Shown: positions 1 through 11,112 of the stretch, piece by piece
Layout: the number at the start of each line of letters is the position of its first letter
How positions within the stretch are numbered: position 1 is the stretch's first letter
From: Bactericera cockerelli
Lineage: Eukaryota; Arthropoda; Insecta; Hemiptera; Triozidae
Length of the DNA: 64,000 nucleotides
Direction: 5' to 3'
Assembly: GCA_024516035.1 (NCBI GenBank)
Contig: JAMCCL010000017.1
Coordinates: forward strand, 62,001 to 126,000
Notes under the pieces: model-generated
Seen by the model: only the letters and a program-made list of their open reading frames with translations
The model's database searches: none
Told to the model about the DNA's origin: nothing
Position numbers and translations under genes: made by a program

Positions 1-19
1 TTATTAGAATAGAATAGAA

Positions 20-105
20 TAGAAATTACCTTGTTTATACTGCTGAGGTGAGACTAAAAAGTCCCTTTATTCCAGCAGTCTAAACAAGGTCTCGTTTATT
101 TTCAA
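20..105 (-). repeat. SINE-A tail remnant
   Basis: On the minus strand this reads CTGCTGGAATAAAGGGACT followed by a CAGTATAAACAAGG-like end. This resembles the tail of the tRNA-derived SINE seen complete near 56.0-56.2 kb. The tRNA head is not visible here. A short GAATA repeat (about 6-24) sits beside it. The match is by eye and the ends are uncertain. Confidence 0.35.
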
Positions 106-274
106 ATTTAAACAGACATTTTGTACATACATTTATTAACAAAGTTTGCTTACTAACAGTCTGTAAACAAAATACTTATTGCAAAGTGTGTCACTTTTGT
201 GCGTGTCATATACACTTAATGCAATAAGAGTTGGGTCAGTTTGGGTGGAAGATATTGCCATAGGTTTTCTTTAT

Positions 275-430
275 TTCTGTCCCGGTAGCTCACTGGTAAA
301 GGCGGCACTGTGTGAATCCAGAGATTTCAGTGGTCGCTGGTTCGAAACCCAGCCGGAACATAACATGTTATCCTTTTATTTGGTATTTTTACCACATAAT
401 AATATGTCTTGGGCTTACTGCTGGCAATAA
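275..430 (+). repeat. tRNA-derived SINE (family SINE-A)
   Basis: The stretch 281-358 looks like a degraded tRNA: an A-box-like GGTAGCTCACTGGTAAAGGC and a B-box-like GGTTCGAAACCC about 45 bases later. It is followed by a tail with CTTACTGCTGGCAATAATAA. The same head and tail recur at 5.9-6.1, 49.0 and 56.0 kb, so this is a dispersed pol III SINE and not a functional tRNA gene. It lies just beyond the last visible exon of the RPRD2-like gene, probably in the next intron. Confidence 0.7.
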
Positions 431-468
431 TAATATTATTAATATTTCTTTCTTTTTTGTAAATTTAC

Positions 469-3080
469 CAGGTAAGTCTATATCATCATGAGGAGAGGGG
501 GAAGGCGCATTCACATCAGGACTAGGTATGGGAGAGGGCAGGGTGGTCACCAACTCATCCAGTTTTCGTTTCATTGCCTTCACCCGACTGCCAAAATTCT
601 TGTAAGCCTGTGGAAAACCAGACACATCACAACAGGTATTAATTGCAAATGGGTGTATTTTTTATTTTAATAATGGAAACATAGAGGGAAAAAGACCAAG
701 AAGAATGTGGATGGATTTTATGAGGGAGTGGTTGGGAGTAGAGAGTTATGAAGAATGTGAGTTAGCAATGAAGAGAATTGTACAGAAATACTATTATTAC
801 ATGTGTGGCAACCATGGACAACAATGAAGCCAAAAAAAAATTGATGGTCAGTTTTTACAGCCAAAACACCTTTTCCGGATCCCAAAGGATACTTTTGGGT
901 AGGCTTGATTTTCAATGAAACAAAACAAGTTTTAGGTGAACTATTCCCTTGGTGGTCTCATCATTACTCTGATAGAAAAACCCTCTGTGGGACTTGGAAT
1001 AGTTCTAAGTGGCCACTTCTGCACATTGTGAACTGTGCCAACAGGCATGTAAGAAGGCATTTCTCTCTAACAGCCTGTTGACAGCTCTTTGTTGCCTTTT
1101 ACGACAGTCAAGGATGGAATGCCTTGGGAGTATATATTCCATTATCCTCCTTCTACCCACAGGGAATTTATTATTGCTTTTATTGTTTATTTTTCATTTG
1201 ATTTCATTACCTTTAATAACATTGTTTTACTTCCGAGAAATTTCTAATATTAGAAATCGGAAGTATTGTGTTCGTTTTTGTAAAAAAAAATATTTTTTGC
1301 TCCGATTTCAATTTTTTTCATATTTCTGGACGTTTCATAACCTACTGAGTAAATTTGGTTTTGTGTCTGTCTGTTAAAATGATTCCTTGTAACGCGCAAA
1401 TCTCGGAAACTACTCGACCGATTTTGATGAAATTTTGCACACATCTAGAAGACATTCTGCAGATGGTCCCCGCTACTACGAATTCATCGAATTCGTAGTA
1501 GCGGTTCTGGGTGAAAGAGACCATGCGCCTGACCACTAACTTTTTACTTAAACGCTTATATCTCGTGAACGGTACACCCGATTTCGATGAAATTTTGTAA
1601 GAATATGCATATGATTGTTTTACATAGGTTATTTATATTTATTTTTAAATTTAATATAATTTGACTCTGATATTTAAGAAAAACCAAAATTTTGGACAAA
1701 AAAGTAAAAAAATAAGTACCACGACTTACCAATACAGAATTTTTTGAGGAATTTAGAATGTAGAAAAAACGATATTCTACCATATAAAACAAATTTGAAG
1801 AAAATCGGTTGAGCCATTTTGGAGATACAAGTAATTTTCTATAAAATCTCAAAATTGGCACGTGTTTACAATGTGAAGCAATCACGAGGAAGTATTGTGT
1901 CCATAATTGGCAGTGTTTTTATAACTATAATGTATTGTTAGTCTAGTTTTTAGTAAAAGTGTGTTATAATACAATAATAAGTTGATTTACTCAACTGTAT
2001 TGTATTCCACTCAAATTAAACATCAGTTCAATTACTACTTACATTGCTCACAACTTTGGCCTCTTTCTTCTGGCTCTCGTAGAAGGCCTCGCCCTGGTCC
2101 AGTAACTCTAGCAGAGTGCCACGCTCCGCCACCTCTTGCTTCAGACACGCAACATAGCGGCTCAGGTGAGAGATGCCCTCCTCTAGCTCTGTCTCTACGT
2201 CCAGTCCACTGGTGCGCCTCTCTGTGGAATACAATACAATACCGACCTCAGTAGCTTGATCGATAAGGCAGCGGACTTGTAACCTGGAGGTCGGTGGTTC
2301 AAGTCCCGGTTTCAGCGTAGATTTAGTAAAGCGAGTTTGAGTAGTTGTGATATCACGACAGTGATGAACACAAATATGATAACTTTTAAAAACTTTTTTA
2401 AACTTTACAATACAATACAACACGAATATTGTGTCAATTCTTGACCTTCAGAGGGGAAGCATACTATGGGTTGGAAAAACTACAACATAGACCACAAGTG
2501 TCTATTGAAGCTGCTGTGTCAAGGCTACAAAATATAAAATACTGTGAAACACTCATCTTTTTCCATTAAAAAAACAGGGTTTCATAAATTAAAAATCTGG
2601 TGTAAACATCACACGACTTTCCTTATCCCCCAAAAAAGAGTCGAATTCCGCCACTGGTGACTCAACGGTAACAGATAACTAAAAACCAATGCCAAATTCG
2701 TAATCAGCACTTCAAAATCATTGAATTTGATATGTCACAACCCCTATGTAGGATGAATAATAAAAAAGTTAGTCAAAGCGGGTCCCCCCCAAATACCGGT
2801 AAATTGGGGCCGAGTTCCAAAAAGTTCAAGATATCAAAAAAATGATCAGAATAGACCCCTATTATTTTTTTAATCTAAGAAAATGTTGTTCTCTAAAAAA
2901 TTTTGTATCTTTAACCAATTTAAAGAAGCGGCGCTTGCGGCTAGCATTTGCGGCCCTGTGGCCGCAGAATGCGGCCGATTTCAACCAAAAGTTTCGTGGT
3001 TCGTCTGGTGTATAAAATTAATTTGTGTACCAAATTTCAAGTTTCTAGCTTTTACCGTTCTTGAGATATCCTGTTTACAC

Positions 3081-3138
<58 letters not shown>

Positions 3139-5665
3139 GCACGGACCAATGGCTGAAAACAACTTTTTTGGTATCCTGAGGCCATGATTCGTCCAGAAAT
3201 GTGAAAAACTGGGTAGGTCAAATTTTCGACGAATACAATACTTTCCTTATTATAAGATAAGGAAAGTAAAAAGTAGTCAAGCAATTTCGAAAAAAACAAA
3301 TGCAATTAAATTTTAAGGCTGCGAAATAAAAAGGTTGTGAAACACTTATCTTTAAAAAATAATATTATACCTTACCCTTGACAACACTGCTCAGATTCTT
3401 CACATCATTGAGTTTGAGCGGACTCTCACTGATGATAGTCAACTCCTCGTTGGTGTTGTCCTCTAGCAGTTCCATGCGCTTCATCTTCTCAAACATTACA
3501 CTTGGCTGTGGAGAATGGCAGATATCTTGTATTACTTCTATTATTTATCACATAATATTCTATTTATCATTCATTCATAATATCAATAGAAATCCAAAAT
3601 AGTTCTCTCATTCCAAATTTTGAACAGTCTGAGAATTTTGCTCTTCACTTTATTGTCACTTTATACAATATGAGAAAACATGATTAAATTTCATACAAAA
3701 TTAACATCTGTGAATGTTGTGACTAATACCAGAGATCCTGAGTTTGATTCTCATTTTGGGAGGAATTTTCAACCAAGGCTGAGTCAGGTTATGGTGGATA
3801 GCTGGTACATGGTACAGTTGTTTTCAGTTACTGAAGGGCAAAACAACTATTCCAAATAATACATATCAAATGAAGGATGTTGAAACAGAAATAAAACTAA
3901 AGGATATTGCATGAGCTTATATTGGATCTAGGCATTCATATATGGTTATTACATTTGTGGCAATCACTTTTGTGATATCACAACTACTTAAACTTGGTTT
4001 ACTAAATCTACACTGAACCCAGGACTTGAACCAACAACCTCCAGGTTACAAGTCTGCCACTTTATCAATCAAGCTACTGAGGTTGGTTAGGCTTTCATTT
4101 AGTCCTCTGTGTTACTTTCCACTACCATGAGATGGGTATCTCTGCCTATCATACGGACACAGAATTCTTATACAGCATGTCCCAGGAACAAATGGAAAAA
4201 AATTGAGGGTAGGTCTAAACTTAATTAGGCTTTGAATGTGTAATAAATAAATAAATGAATGGCTTTGGAGGCAAGGTAAGGTATAAGTTTTCTTCTAAGA
4301 TCCAATAAACAGTCAAACCTAGATGCAAGAAAATTAAGGGTCAGAATTTTATTCTCTTATATTCAAGTTTATCTTATTAAGCATTTATTTTCCCATATAA
4401 AGAGGTAAAAAGTACTTGGAAATTTGTTCTCTTATATCCAGGTTTGAATGTACATATTTACCTGAAACTCTGCACTCTCTGTATTGTTGTTCTTTTTGGT
4501 ACTGGTAGTGAGGAGTCCACATAGATCTGATAAGAAAACCTCATCATAGATTGACCTCTCATTCCAAATTTTGAACAGTCTGAGAATTTTGCTCTTCACT
4601 TTATCATCTCTGGAAAATTAATTATGTTGTTTTTATAGTAGTAAGTTTAAGCAAAATAGTGTCACATTAAATTTAACATGACAATGCTAGAGAGGAAGAT
4701 TATTCAAGGATGGGCAAAGCACAACACAGATCTCAAGTGTCTAGAGTAGCTGCTGTTTCATAGATCAAAATAAAAAAGGCAGTGAAACACTCATCTTTTA
4801 AAAGAAAGAGACAAAAAAATGAAAGAAAATTACCTGACTAGCGTAGTGGCTTTTTGAAGGGCTGTTCCCCAGCTCTCTACAAACTGCAATGACTTTCTCT
4901 TGCTGTACTGAATCACATCATTAGCCAGATAGAATAAAGTGAGCCTCTGGTCGATTTTCACTGAAACAACAATACAATCATAAGATCACTTATGTTTCAG
5001 ACTAAGTACAGAGAATGGAACTCACTGTGCCGAAGATTACAAAACAAATAATTTAATTTGATCCTGTTCATAGTTATGTGAATACAATACAATTTTAAAA
5101 TATGTCAAAAAGAGAAACAAGTGATTTACTAAGATCATGTGGCTCTTTATGTTCTTCTTTTTCATGTCATTCATTGTGTAAATATAATAATAATAACATG
5201 TCAATGAGATTGGCATGAATAAAGGTTGCTCCAATAGTAACAATAGATTTAAAAATTAACAATATTTTTTTAAAAGGGTATAAGAAGCATGTCATTGTCT
5301 TAAGGAGAATTTCCAGTTTATGAATGAAAATAACATCATCACCATCTTATGGAAGTACTTATAACAGATGTTTCATAGTAAAAAATAAGAATAGAAGGCT
5401 TACTGTTTATAATAAATAAAAACCACTAGGTATTGTAACTAATTATTTAGTCGACCATAAAGGCAAAATGAATGAAGATGAAGAATACTGTTTCAGTACT
5501 GATTTTATAGGTACCTTTTTTGAGAACCTTGAGCCATGTGCCAACAATAGCCTTGTGATTGTCCCGATGCTGTAAGCACCATGCTGACAAGCCAGTGATG
5601 CTGTCTTGTGTTTCTTTCAAATTCAACAGCCGTTTTTCAAAGAATTGATCATTAAAGTCTGTCAT
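469..5665 (-). CDS. RPRD2-like CID-domain protein, 5' part of the gene (six coding exons, continues past the left edge)
   Basis: Coding exons read from the sequence: 5665-5515, 4960-4834, 4609-4462, 3505-3376, 2221-2043 and 607-469. All introns are GT-AG and the phases agree (1, 2, 0, 1, 0, 1). The spliced protein starts MTDFNDQFFEKRLL and gives about 241 residues before the edge. Exons 1-3 form a CTD-interacting domain: GLSAWCLQHRDNHKAIVGTW, then LFYLANDVIQYSKRK, then LRLFKIWNERSIYDEVFLSD. Exons 5-6 are helical and charged (HLSRYVACLKQEVAERG, SRVKAMKRKLDEL), consistent with the coiled coil after the CID, and then a Pro/Ser-rich stretch begins. CID proteins of the RPRD group bind the phosphorylated C-terminal tail of RNA polymerase II in the nucleus. 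The wording of exon 1 looks closer to RPRD2 than to RPRD1A/B; that choice is inference. The C-terminus is outside the window. No lesion was seen, so the gene is probably active. Confidence 0.88.
1250..1900. repeat. Dispersed-repeat-like intronic sequence with a perfect hairpin at 1470-1504
   Basis: Two sub-stretches (about 1390-1440 and 1550-1600) share the wording 'ACCGATTTTGATGAAATTTTG' in degraded form (GA(C/T)CGATTT..GATGAAATTTTG), typical of decayed insect repeats. Between them is a 16-bp perfect inverted repeat, CCGCTACTACGAATTC, with a 3-bp spacer. No coding sequence was recognised. This lies in the intron between RPRD2-like exons 5 and 6. Confidence 0.45.
2244..2420 (+). repeat. tRNA-derived SINE (family SINE-B, tRNA-Thr-like head)
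   Basis: The head reads as a tRNA with A box GTAGCTTGATCGATAAGGC and B box GTGGTTCAAGTCCC. The anticodon arm GACTTGTAACC suggests a tRNA-Thr(TGT) origin. The body runs through GTTGTGATATCACGACAGTG. Short AATACAATACAAT-like stretches at both ends may be the target duplication. A minus-strand copy lies at 3945-4090. It sits just upstream (in gene direction) of exon 5, only some 20 bp from the acceptor. Confidence 0.72.
2478..2568 (+). repeat. Short dispersed repeat ending TGTGAAACACTCATCTTT (copy 1)
   Basis: Shares a common text of about 85 bp with 4715-4802 and 11028-11112 (acaca-gacc-caagtgtct, then gctgctgtttcatggctac, then gtgaaacactcatcttt). Partial copies occur at about 3313-3358 and 6150-6190. 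All five are in the same orientation. The type of element is unknown; it could be a SINE body without its head. Confidence 0.6.
2930..3275 (+). repeat. Dispersed repeat with embedded (ACAG)n microsatellite and AAGGAAAGTA end
   Basis: About fifteen CAGA units run from roughly 3079 to 3138. They are preceded by sequence of the 'caagtttctagcttttaccg' kind often seen beside such tracts in arthropod repeats. The end at about 3238-3270 is an inverted pair ACTTTCCTTAT/ATAAGGAAAGT. A similar pair is at 29301-29326. The unit lies in an RPRD2-like intron. Reading frames through the ACAG tract are artefacts of the repeat. Confidence 0.6.
3605..3653 (-). pseudogene. Stray 49-bp duplicate of RPRD2-like exon 3
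   Basis: These 49 bases are identical to 4556-4604 inside exon 3 of the same gene (the part coding KSKILRLFKIWNER). The copy lacks both the acceptor, because the sequence changes immediately after CTTTAT, and the donor. It sits in the exon 3-4 intron, about 100 bp upstream (in gene direction) of exon 4. It cannot act as a complete exon. Confidence 0.85.
3945..4090 (-). repeat. tRNA-derived SINE-B, reverse copy
   Basis: On the minus strand it carries the same tRNA-Thr-like head as 2244-2420, with B box GTTGGTTCAAGTCCTGGGTT and the body containing TTGTGATATCACAA. It is diverged by several substitutions, so the two copies are old. It is intronic in the RPRD2-like gene. Confidence 0.7.
4715..4802 (+). 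repeat. Short dispersed repeat (copy 2 of the type at 2478)
   Basis: Contains acaacacagatctcaagtgt, gctgctgtttcatag and gtgaaacactcatctttt in the same order as 2478-2568. It lies in the intron between exons 2 and 3, about 30 bp beyond the exon 2 donor. Confidence 0.6.
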
Positions 5666-6343
5666 AGTAGATTATTGATATGCAGTCCAATTTAGAACAG
5701 CAGAGTCTATCTACAAGTTCACATCATTTCAACATCTGAAAAATGAAAAAAAACCTCAAGTGATTCATACATTTGATTTCTGTATTAAAAAAAAAACAAT
5801 CATGATACTTATTGTGACCTAATTGAACATGTATTACATATTGTTACAGAGAAAAAGCCAAAGTTCTCACAATAGTTGATCACAGATAATAATATTGTCT
5901 TGTTTTTACTGCCCAATTGGGACGATTAAGTCCCATTATTCCAGCAAAATGCATCATTATGTGGTAAAAATCCCAAATGCGTAGATAACTTGTCATGTCC
6001 CAGCTGAGTTTTGAACCTGCAACCTCTGATTTCACAGAGTGTTGCATTTACCACTGAGCAACCATGACAGAATGCATAGAAATATGAGGTTCAGAACAAG
6101 CCAACTTCTCCACTATAGTTAGCTCGTTAGCTGTAGCCAAGCTGGTTACAACAGTAGCTGCTGTTTCATGGCTACAACAAACAATTAGCAAACGGGATGC
6201 TAGTTATAGGCCAAACAATTGTAAGTGGGTTTGATCTGATTACTAATAACAGTCTTTTCAAGGGAAGGGACTAAATTTATGATTCTCACCTGCTTTTTAT
6301 CAGTTTCCAAACTAAGTTTCTTGAGTTCAAAGGTGTGCTTACC
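5666..6343 (-). promoter_or_regulatory. Probable 5' UTR of the RPRD2-like gene (split by one intron)
   Basis: Upstream of the ATG at 5665 there is a good acceptor (T-rich then CAG) ending at 5736, giving a UTR exon 5735-5666. A candidate donor CACTGAG|GTAAGC lies at 6343/6342 and could end the first non-coding exon. The UTR exon opens with a tiny upstream reading frame, ATG TTG AAA TGA. The transcription start could not be placed. A minus-strand SINE-A (5885-6070) lies in the proposed intron. Confidence 0.4.
5885..6070 (-). repeat. tRNA-derived SINE-A, reverse copy
   Basis: Reading the minus strand gives the tRNA-like head (GCTCAGTGGTAAATGC, then GGTTGCAGGTTCAAAACTC) and then a tail with TTTGCTGGAATAATGGGACT and GGGCAGTAAAAACAAG. 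Head and tail match the copies at 275 and 55.99 kb. It lies in the proposed 5' UTR intron of the RPRD2-like gene. Confidence 0.72.
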
Positions 6344-6839
6344 TCAGTGATATTTTTCCAGCTAGAATTAATAATAGTCCGTCTTAAAGTGAGGATACAC
6401 CAATCAGCCATGAAGATTCTGTAGATAACAAAATAATTGTCAAAACTCAAAATAACTTTGAGATGTGAAATACTTTCCTGAAATACCTACTGGACAATCA
6501 AGTCATATTCATTTGTGACTATTTCACTATTTCAAAAATTTGACAATTTTCAAATTCTGTTTAGCGATAGCGTGAGGTCTTTTTATTATCAACAGATTTT
6601 TTGATTTTGGGCGGCTTGTGTATTTGATGATTTTGATAAGTCGTTTAAAATATTTCAAAACGAATGCAATGTCAATATTTTAACGCTCGATTACTTTTTC
6701 AATCTGTGGCATTTTATTCTTTCTTGAAACTTATTAGCAACAGTTACAAAGCCCGCTCTAATATGACAGCCTATTAATGTTGCATCTGAACTTGGCACAC
6801 TACCCAGAGATGATAGTTTAAGAAGTTCATAACATTATA

Positions 6840-7728
6840 CAGGGTGTATAAAAAAAAGGAGCCAGTCAAAATATCTCGTCTCTGAAAGTGATTTATGATT
6901 TTCAGAAAACCCTGAAACACGTGTCTCCTTATATGGAGAGGGAAACTTTTTCACGGGGTTTAATTTTTCATACTCTTAACAAAGGCGGCCCCAGGGGGGT
7001 CCACTTTGGAATCTTAAATGGAACTACCCTATTTGTAATACATTTCTGAAAAGTAGTTGACATTAAAAGTATTTTAAGACTATAGTTTGATATTTTTAAT
7101 CAAAACAGGGCCGGAGATATCGTACATTTCATTTCACAGGTTTCAGTTATTTTTTATAAGTAATTAATGGTTTTTTGTAAAAAAAATGTTCAACACATGT
7201 CTTTCTCTTTAAAAGAATTCTATTTTCATGCCTTTTTTGTATCATTAGCTTTACCAGGGAAGGTGTCAAGGGGTCATTTTTTTATATTGTGTAAAAACTA
7301 TTCTTTTTTTAAGTACAGTCTGTGCTAAATAAATGTACTGAGTGTTGTTGTTTAACCTAAATTTAAGATACCCTTGAAAACAAGGCCGGAGACTAGTATT
7401 GCCCGCGGGTTTTACAATTTTTCGCAATTAATTTGAAGTAAATCGCGCCCTGTTTTATCTTAAATTAAACAACATGAATCATTGCACTTATCTCTCATAA
7501 ATTATACTCGAAAAAGGATGGTTTTTACAACATGAAAAAAAGTTGACCCCTTGAAATCTTCCCTGGTAAAGCTAATGGTATCAAAAAGGCAGGAAAGTTT
7601 CATTATTTCAATTGAAAAACTATTTTTTTTAAAAATAATATTTATTTCTTATAAAAAAATACTGAAACCTGTGAAATGAAATGTACGATATCTCCGGCCC
7701 TGTTTTGATTAAAAACTTCAAATTTGTC

Positions 7729-7755
<27 letters not shown>
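6840..7755. mobile_element. Foldback element with CAGGGTG terminus, right end cut at a poly-A tract
   Basis: The left end is TA|CAGGGTGTATAAAA. Sequence from about 7080 to 7370 is repeated inverted at about 7440-7715 (for example GGGCCGGAGATATCGTACAT in one arm and its complement in the other), with a short loop near 7380-7440. The right arm stops before its terminus in a run of A at about 7723-7755, so no second CACCCTG end is present. No coding sequence was seen, so it is non-autonomous. The A-run may mark a later retroposition or a rearrangement. Confidence 0.6.
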
Positions 7756-7759
<4 letters not shown>

Positions 7760-9083
7760 TCAGGATGGGTCCTCTATATTAAAAAAAAGAAAAGTAAAAC
7801 AAATGATTTTTTTATTTATTATCAATTTATTATTATGTACACAATATTTATAAGTAAATCGGGAAATAATACAGAATAACCTAAAGTAATAAGAAGATCA
7901 ACAATTTTAAAACATAAAGTAATGAGTAGTGAGAACTGAAAAATAACGCGACATCAACAAATTAAAAATCACAACACAAACAAAAACAAATTAATAAAAT
8001 GGCGATTTTCTAAAAAACTCTGGTAAAAATCTATGGAAGAGAGATTTTTTCTCTTCCCCAAAAACTGGAATAATTTTTACTAGAGAAAGGAGGGGAAATT
8101 TCCTAATCCAATAAAAAAATAGAAATATTCCAAAATGTAAACTCTAGTAAAGTCTGGTTATATAAAAAAAACACGGCTTATGTTATATGATCTCAGTGGT
8201 ACTTTTAAAGATAAATAAACAATGGACTTAACCTATAAAAGAACTGGAAGCAAGAATTTTCTACTTCCATTTTGGTTAACTTTGGAAGAGGAAATAAAGA
8301 AAAATGACTTGCTTCCAGTTTGGTTCATTTTATTCCCGTTTGGTTAACTTTGGTTAGAAAGAAAAATACGGCTAAGGTGTTTACATGACTCCGGCAACAT
8401 TGTTAACACACATTTACCTGTGCTTCCAAAAGTACATGCTCGTACGGAAATTAGATCATAGAGTTGAGATCATTCATTAGATGGTGTCACGGTGGTACGT
8501 ACAGTTCAGCTATTACAAACTTATAACTTTTACATAATTCAAAATTCATAAAAAAATTAATTTTCCTCAAAAATTTGAAATTAACAATTATTCAATCATC
8601 AATCGTAGGGTTAATTTGTGCCGTACTGGCTTTGTCACGTGTTTCCTGTGTTAAGACTTTTTTGTGTGGCCATAGACTGAACAATTTTGGTATCTTTGCG
8701 TACTTCAATTTAATCCAATATCTGAGGGACTAGCTTTTCTTTTATTAATGGGAGCACTGCTGAGAGTGATATACATTAACACTTTTCCAGTGCTATCTTT
8801 TGGTTACACCAGAGGCATCTACTACACGACACAGGTGCAACGTATTGTATCACATTGAACAAGAATAGTAAATTGGCAAATGTGTTCTCTTGGTAAATGT
8901 ATACCTCAAACATTTTTGTGAGAACAGAGTCCCAATGTTTACAAATTAATTCAAAAGAAAAACTTGTTCACTGGGTGCTTCATAATTGTGTTGTTTAACA
9001 ATGCTTTTGGATGATTCTCCAAAAATCGTACCTTTTTGATATGAAAAATTGAAAATGACATAAATTACTAGAAGTAGAAAATA
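7756..9083. other. No gene recognised
   Basis: AT-rich sequence without a convincing coding region, RNA gene or terminal repeat. A short direct repeat, TTGGTTAACTTTGG, occurs at about 8272 and 8342. Otherwise nothing could be assigned. Confidence 0.5.
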
Positions 9084-9590
9084 CTAGGTCATTCTAATTT
9101 CACTTTGGAACCTAATGGTACCAACGGTGGGCGTAACCTGTGGAGCTGGGATAATTTGATTTGCCAGGATGGCAGATTGGAGAATGTGACAGTTCTCGAT
9201 GTGAACACCGTGAACCGTGTTGGGTTGCGGGACAGCGAATCTGGCGACGTGTGAGGTCTCTATCTTTAAGCCATTAACCATGTTGTGACCGTACTGGGAC
9301 GTTGTTGAGTCCCAAGAGTTAAAGTAAAAGACGTCAGGGGTGACATCTTTGGGCCGAAAAGGTTGGACAGGGTCGGGATCTTGTGCGGGGTCGTACACTA
9401 GGTCCTGTACCTGGTAAGGAGAGGAGCAATGACGGGTGCTGCGGGCTGAGCACCTTGCGCGGAGGCTGCGGGAGCAGGGGGGTATGGGATAGCTTGAAAT
9501 TGGGTGGCTGGAACAGTGATTATTAGTGATGGTAATTTTATTTTCATAGAATGTGGGTGTTCTCTTAACACAAATAAAATTCAAACACAA
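9084..9590 (-). CDS. Unidentified ORF, 168 codons, possible capsid-like remnant
   Basis: The C-terminal two thirds (from about residue 60) looks like real protein: balanced composition, DVFYFNSWDSTTSQYGHN, and an end TVGTIRFQSEIRMT. The first third is Pro/Ser/Arg-rich, and a different frame there reads as an Ala/Pro-rich linker, so a frameshift near 9420 is possible. The opening residues come from the 9.5-9.85-kb tandem repeat. The beta-rich, Pro-punctuated end vaguely recalls the C-terminal part of a small virus capsid (densovirus-like). That is a weak impression and not an identification. No host-gene splice structure was found. Confidence 0.3.
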   Translation of the reverse strand: MCLNFICVKRTPTFYENKITITNNHCSSHPISSYPIPPCSRSLRARCSARSTRHCSSPYQVQDLVYDPAQDPDPVQPFRPKDVTPDVFYFNSWDSTTSQYGHNMVNGLKIETSHVARFAVPQPNTVHGVHIENCHILQSAILANQIIPAPQVTPTVGTIRFQSEIRMT

Positions 9591-9850
9591 TATGTTTTAT
9601 TATTAGTGATTATAATTTTATTTTCATAGAATGTGGGTGTTCTATTGACATAAATTAAAACACAGTGTTTTATTATTAGTGATTATAATTTTATTTTCAT
9701 AGAATGTGGGTGTTCTATTGACATAAATGAAAACACAGGATAGTTCTCTTGACACAATTAAAATTCAAACACAGTGTTTTATTACTAGTGATTATAATTT
9801 TATTTTCATAGAATGTGGGTGTTCTATTGACATAATTCAAACACATTTTG
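9528..9850. repeat. Tandem/interrupted direct repeat, about 4 copies
   Basis: A unit with GATTATAATTTTATTTTC and then ATAGAATGTGGGTGTTCT recurs at about 9528, 9605, 9680 and 9790. It is followed by TTGACATAAAT and ACACAGTGTTTTATTA variants. The period varies because some units are truncated. The first unit overlaps the start of the 9084-9590 ORF. Confidence 0.8.
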
Positions 9851-9889
9851 TCTGATTATTTGCTATAGTATCATTTTCATTGAGTCTTT

Positions 9890-10090
9890 CGCAGCGGATA
9901 GCACCGTACATCAAAAACACAAGCACGTTTCTCCCACGTTTTCTGCTGGTATCAATTCTGGCCAGTAATTTGCCTACTACTGCATCTTTCCGTCTGTAAT
10001 CTTGATTTGCAACCTTTGATTATTTGGCCCGACCACGTAAATGGTCCACCGATTTGGTTTCACCAATACTGTCATGGTTGCGCTGCTAAT
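9890..10090 (-). other. Possible degraded coding sequence upstream of the 9.1-kb ORF
   Basis: The minus strand reads MTVLVKPNRWTIYVVGPNN, then after a frame change GKLLARIDTSRKRGRN and FLMYGAIRCERLNEND. It has a protein-like look and the same strand as 9084-9590, so both may be remnants of one element split by the repeat array. No family was recognised. Confidence 0.25.
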
Positions 10091-10496
10091 AAGTCAGAGA
10101 AATTGCGATAAAATTCAAATATGGAATATTTTTTTGTTGGGCAGTTATCAATTTTTTTCATATATAATTATGTAAATTGGGTCTTGAGTATGAATGGAAT
10201 CTAAACCTAGTATCATCCCTCAATAATATTATTAAAAAAAGTCAGGTAACGTTTTTTTAAGCTTTCTTTCAGTTGTCAAGATTTTGGCATATGTGATCTC
10301 TTCCACTTTTTTTTCTGCTGTTTACTTGGATATTCAGGGTCCACTCATATCTCGTGAGCTAAAATGAGTATCTGCATTAATGTGAACAGCAGTGGCGGGA
10401 CTAAAGAAGAAACATATTTGCAATTATTGTGGTTAATTCCGATGATTCTGGGTTAAAATTTGTCTTGTGACAAATGAGAAATACTAGTGCTAACAT

Positions 10497-10718
10497 TTAT
10501 GTTATTACCTGCCCACATAGTAACAGAAAATGACTTCTCATGGATTGAGTTTCATGTTGATTTTCATCCGCCCAGATGTAGGAGTTGTGGACATTGCCAT
10601 CCTGGCTGAATGTAGCTTCGTTAGTCCATAATATTCTCTTTTCAAAACTAACATCCAGTAGGGATCTGTCAAGGAAATTAATAGCAAAAAACTGTCTGAT
10701 AAATCTCTGATAAATCAA
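10497..10718 (-). pseudogene. Tc1/mariner-type transposase fragment
   Basis: The frame contains SFEKRILWTNEATFSQDG and then NSYIWADENQH. This matches the first catalytic-acid region of DDE transposases of this superfamily (usually TDEAxF). Here the expected Asp is Asn (WTNEATF), which would destroy activity. The N-terminal DNA-binding part and the later catalytic residues are absent. No terminal repeats were found around it. Confidence 0.6.
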
Positions 10719-11027
10719 ATAATATAGGAACTACGCACAAGGGAAGCCTAAAACTCTATAATTGTCCTAAAAATCATGTTGGTGACTATGGTGGAAGTAC
10801 TTATTCTAAAATTAAAGAAGTAGAAGTAGGTCAATAATCTTACCTAGAGAATGCCAGTCTTGCAGCTTAATAATCAAGCATTTTTTGTTTTATCAAATGA
10901 TTTAATATATTTCATTCAACACGTCTTCTTTCTTGAGTGTGCTCATTACGGATGCCACATTTCCTCTTTGTACTGCTGTGAATAATAATGCAGAACGCGC
11001 AACACTGTGCTCTTGCTGCTAGCAACA

Positions 11028-11112
11028 GGCTACAACACAGACCACAAGCGTCTACAGTAGCTCCTGTTTCATGGCTACGAAATAAAAAAGGCTGTGAAAC
11101 ACTCATCTTTGA
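11028..11112 (+). repeat. Short dispersed repeat (copy 3 of the type at 2478)
   Basis: Best-preserved copy: acaacacagaccacaagcgt, gctcctgtttcatggctac, aaaaaggctgtgaaacactc. It is the only copy outside the RPRD2-like region. The flanking stretch 10720-11535 holds no recognised gene. Confidence 0.6.

Noticed and set aside
281..358. Functional tRNA gene
   Set aside because: The arms do not pair as a proper tRNA and the same head with its tail recurs in the window, so it is a SINE.
2883..3305. Open frames on both strands through the ACAG tract
   Set aside because: They are low-complexity products of a microsatellite (repeats of VCLS or QTDR) with no conserved domain.
9528..9850. CRISPR-like array
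   Set aside because: Units are tandem or truncated, spacing is irregular, there are no cas genes, and the context is eukaryotic.
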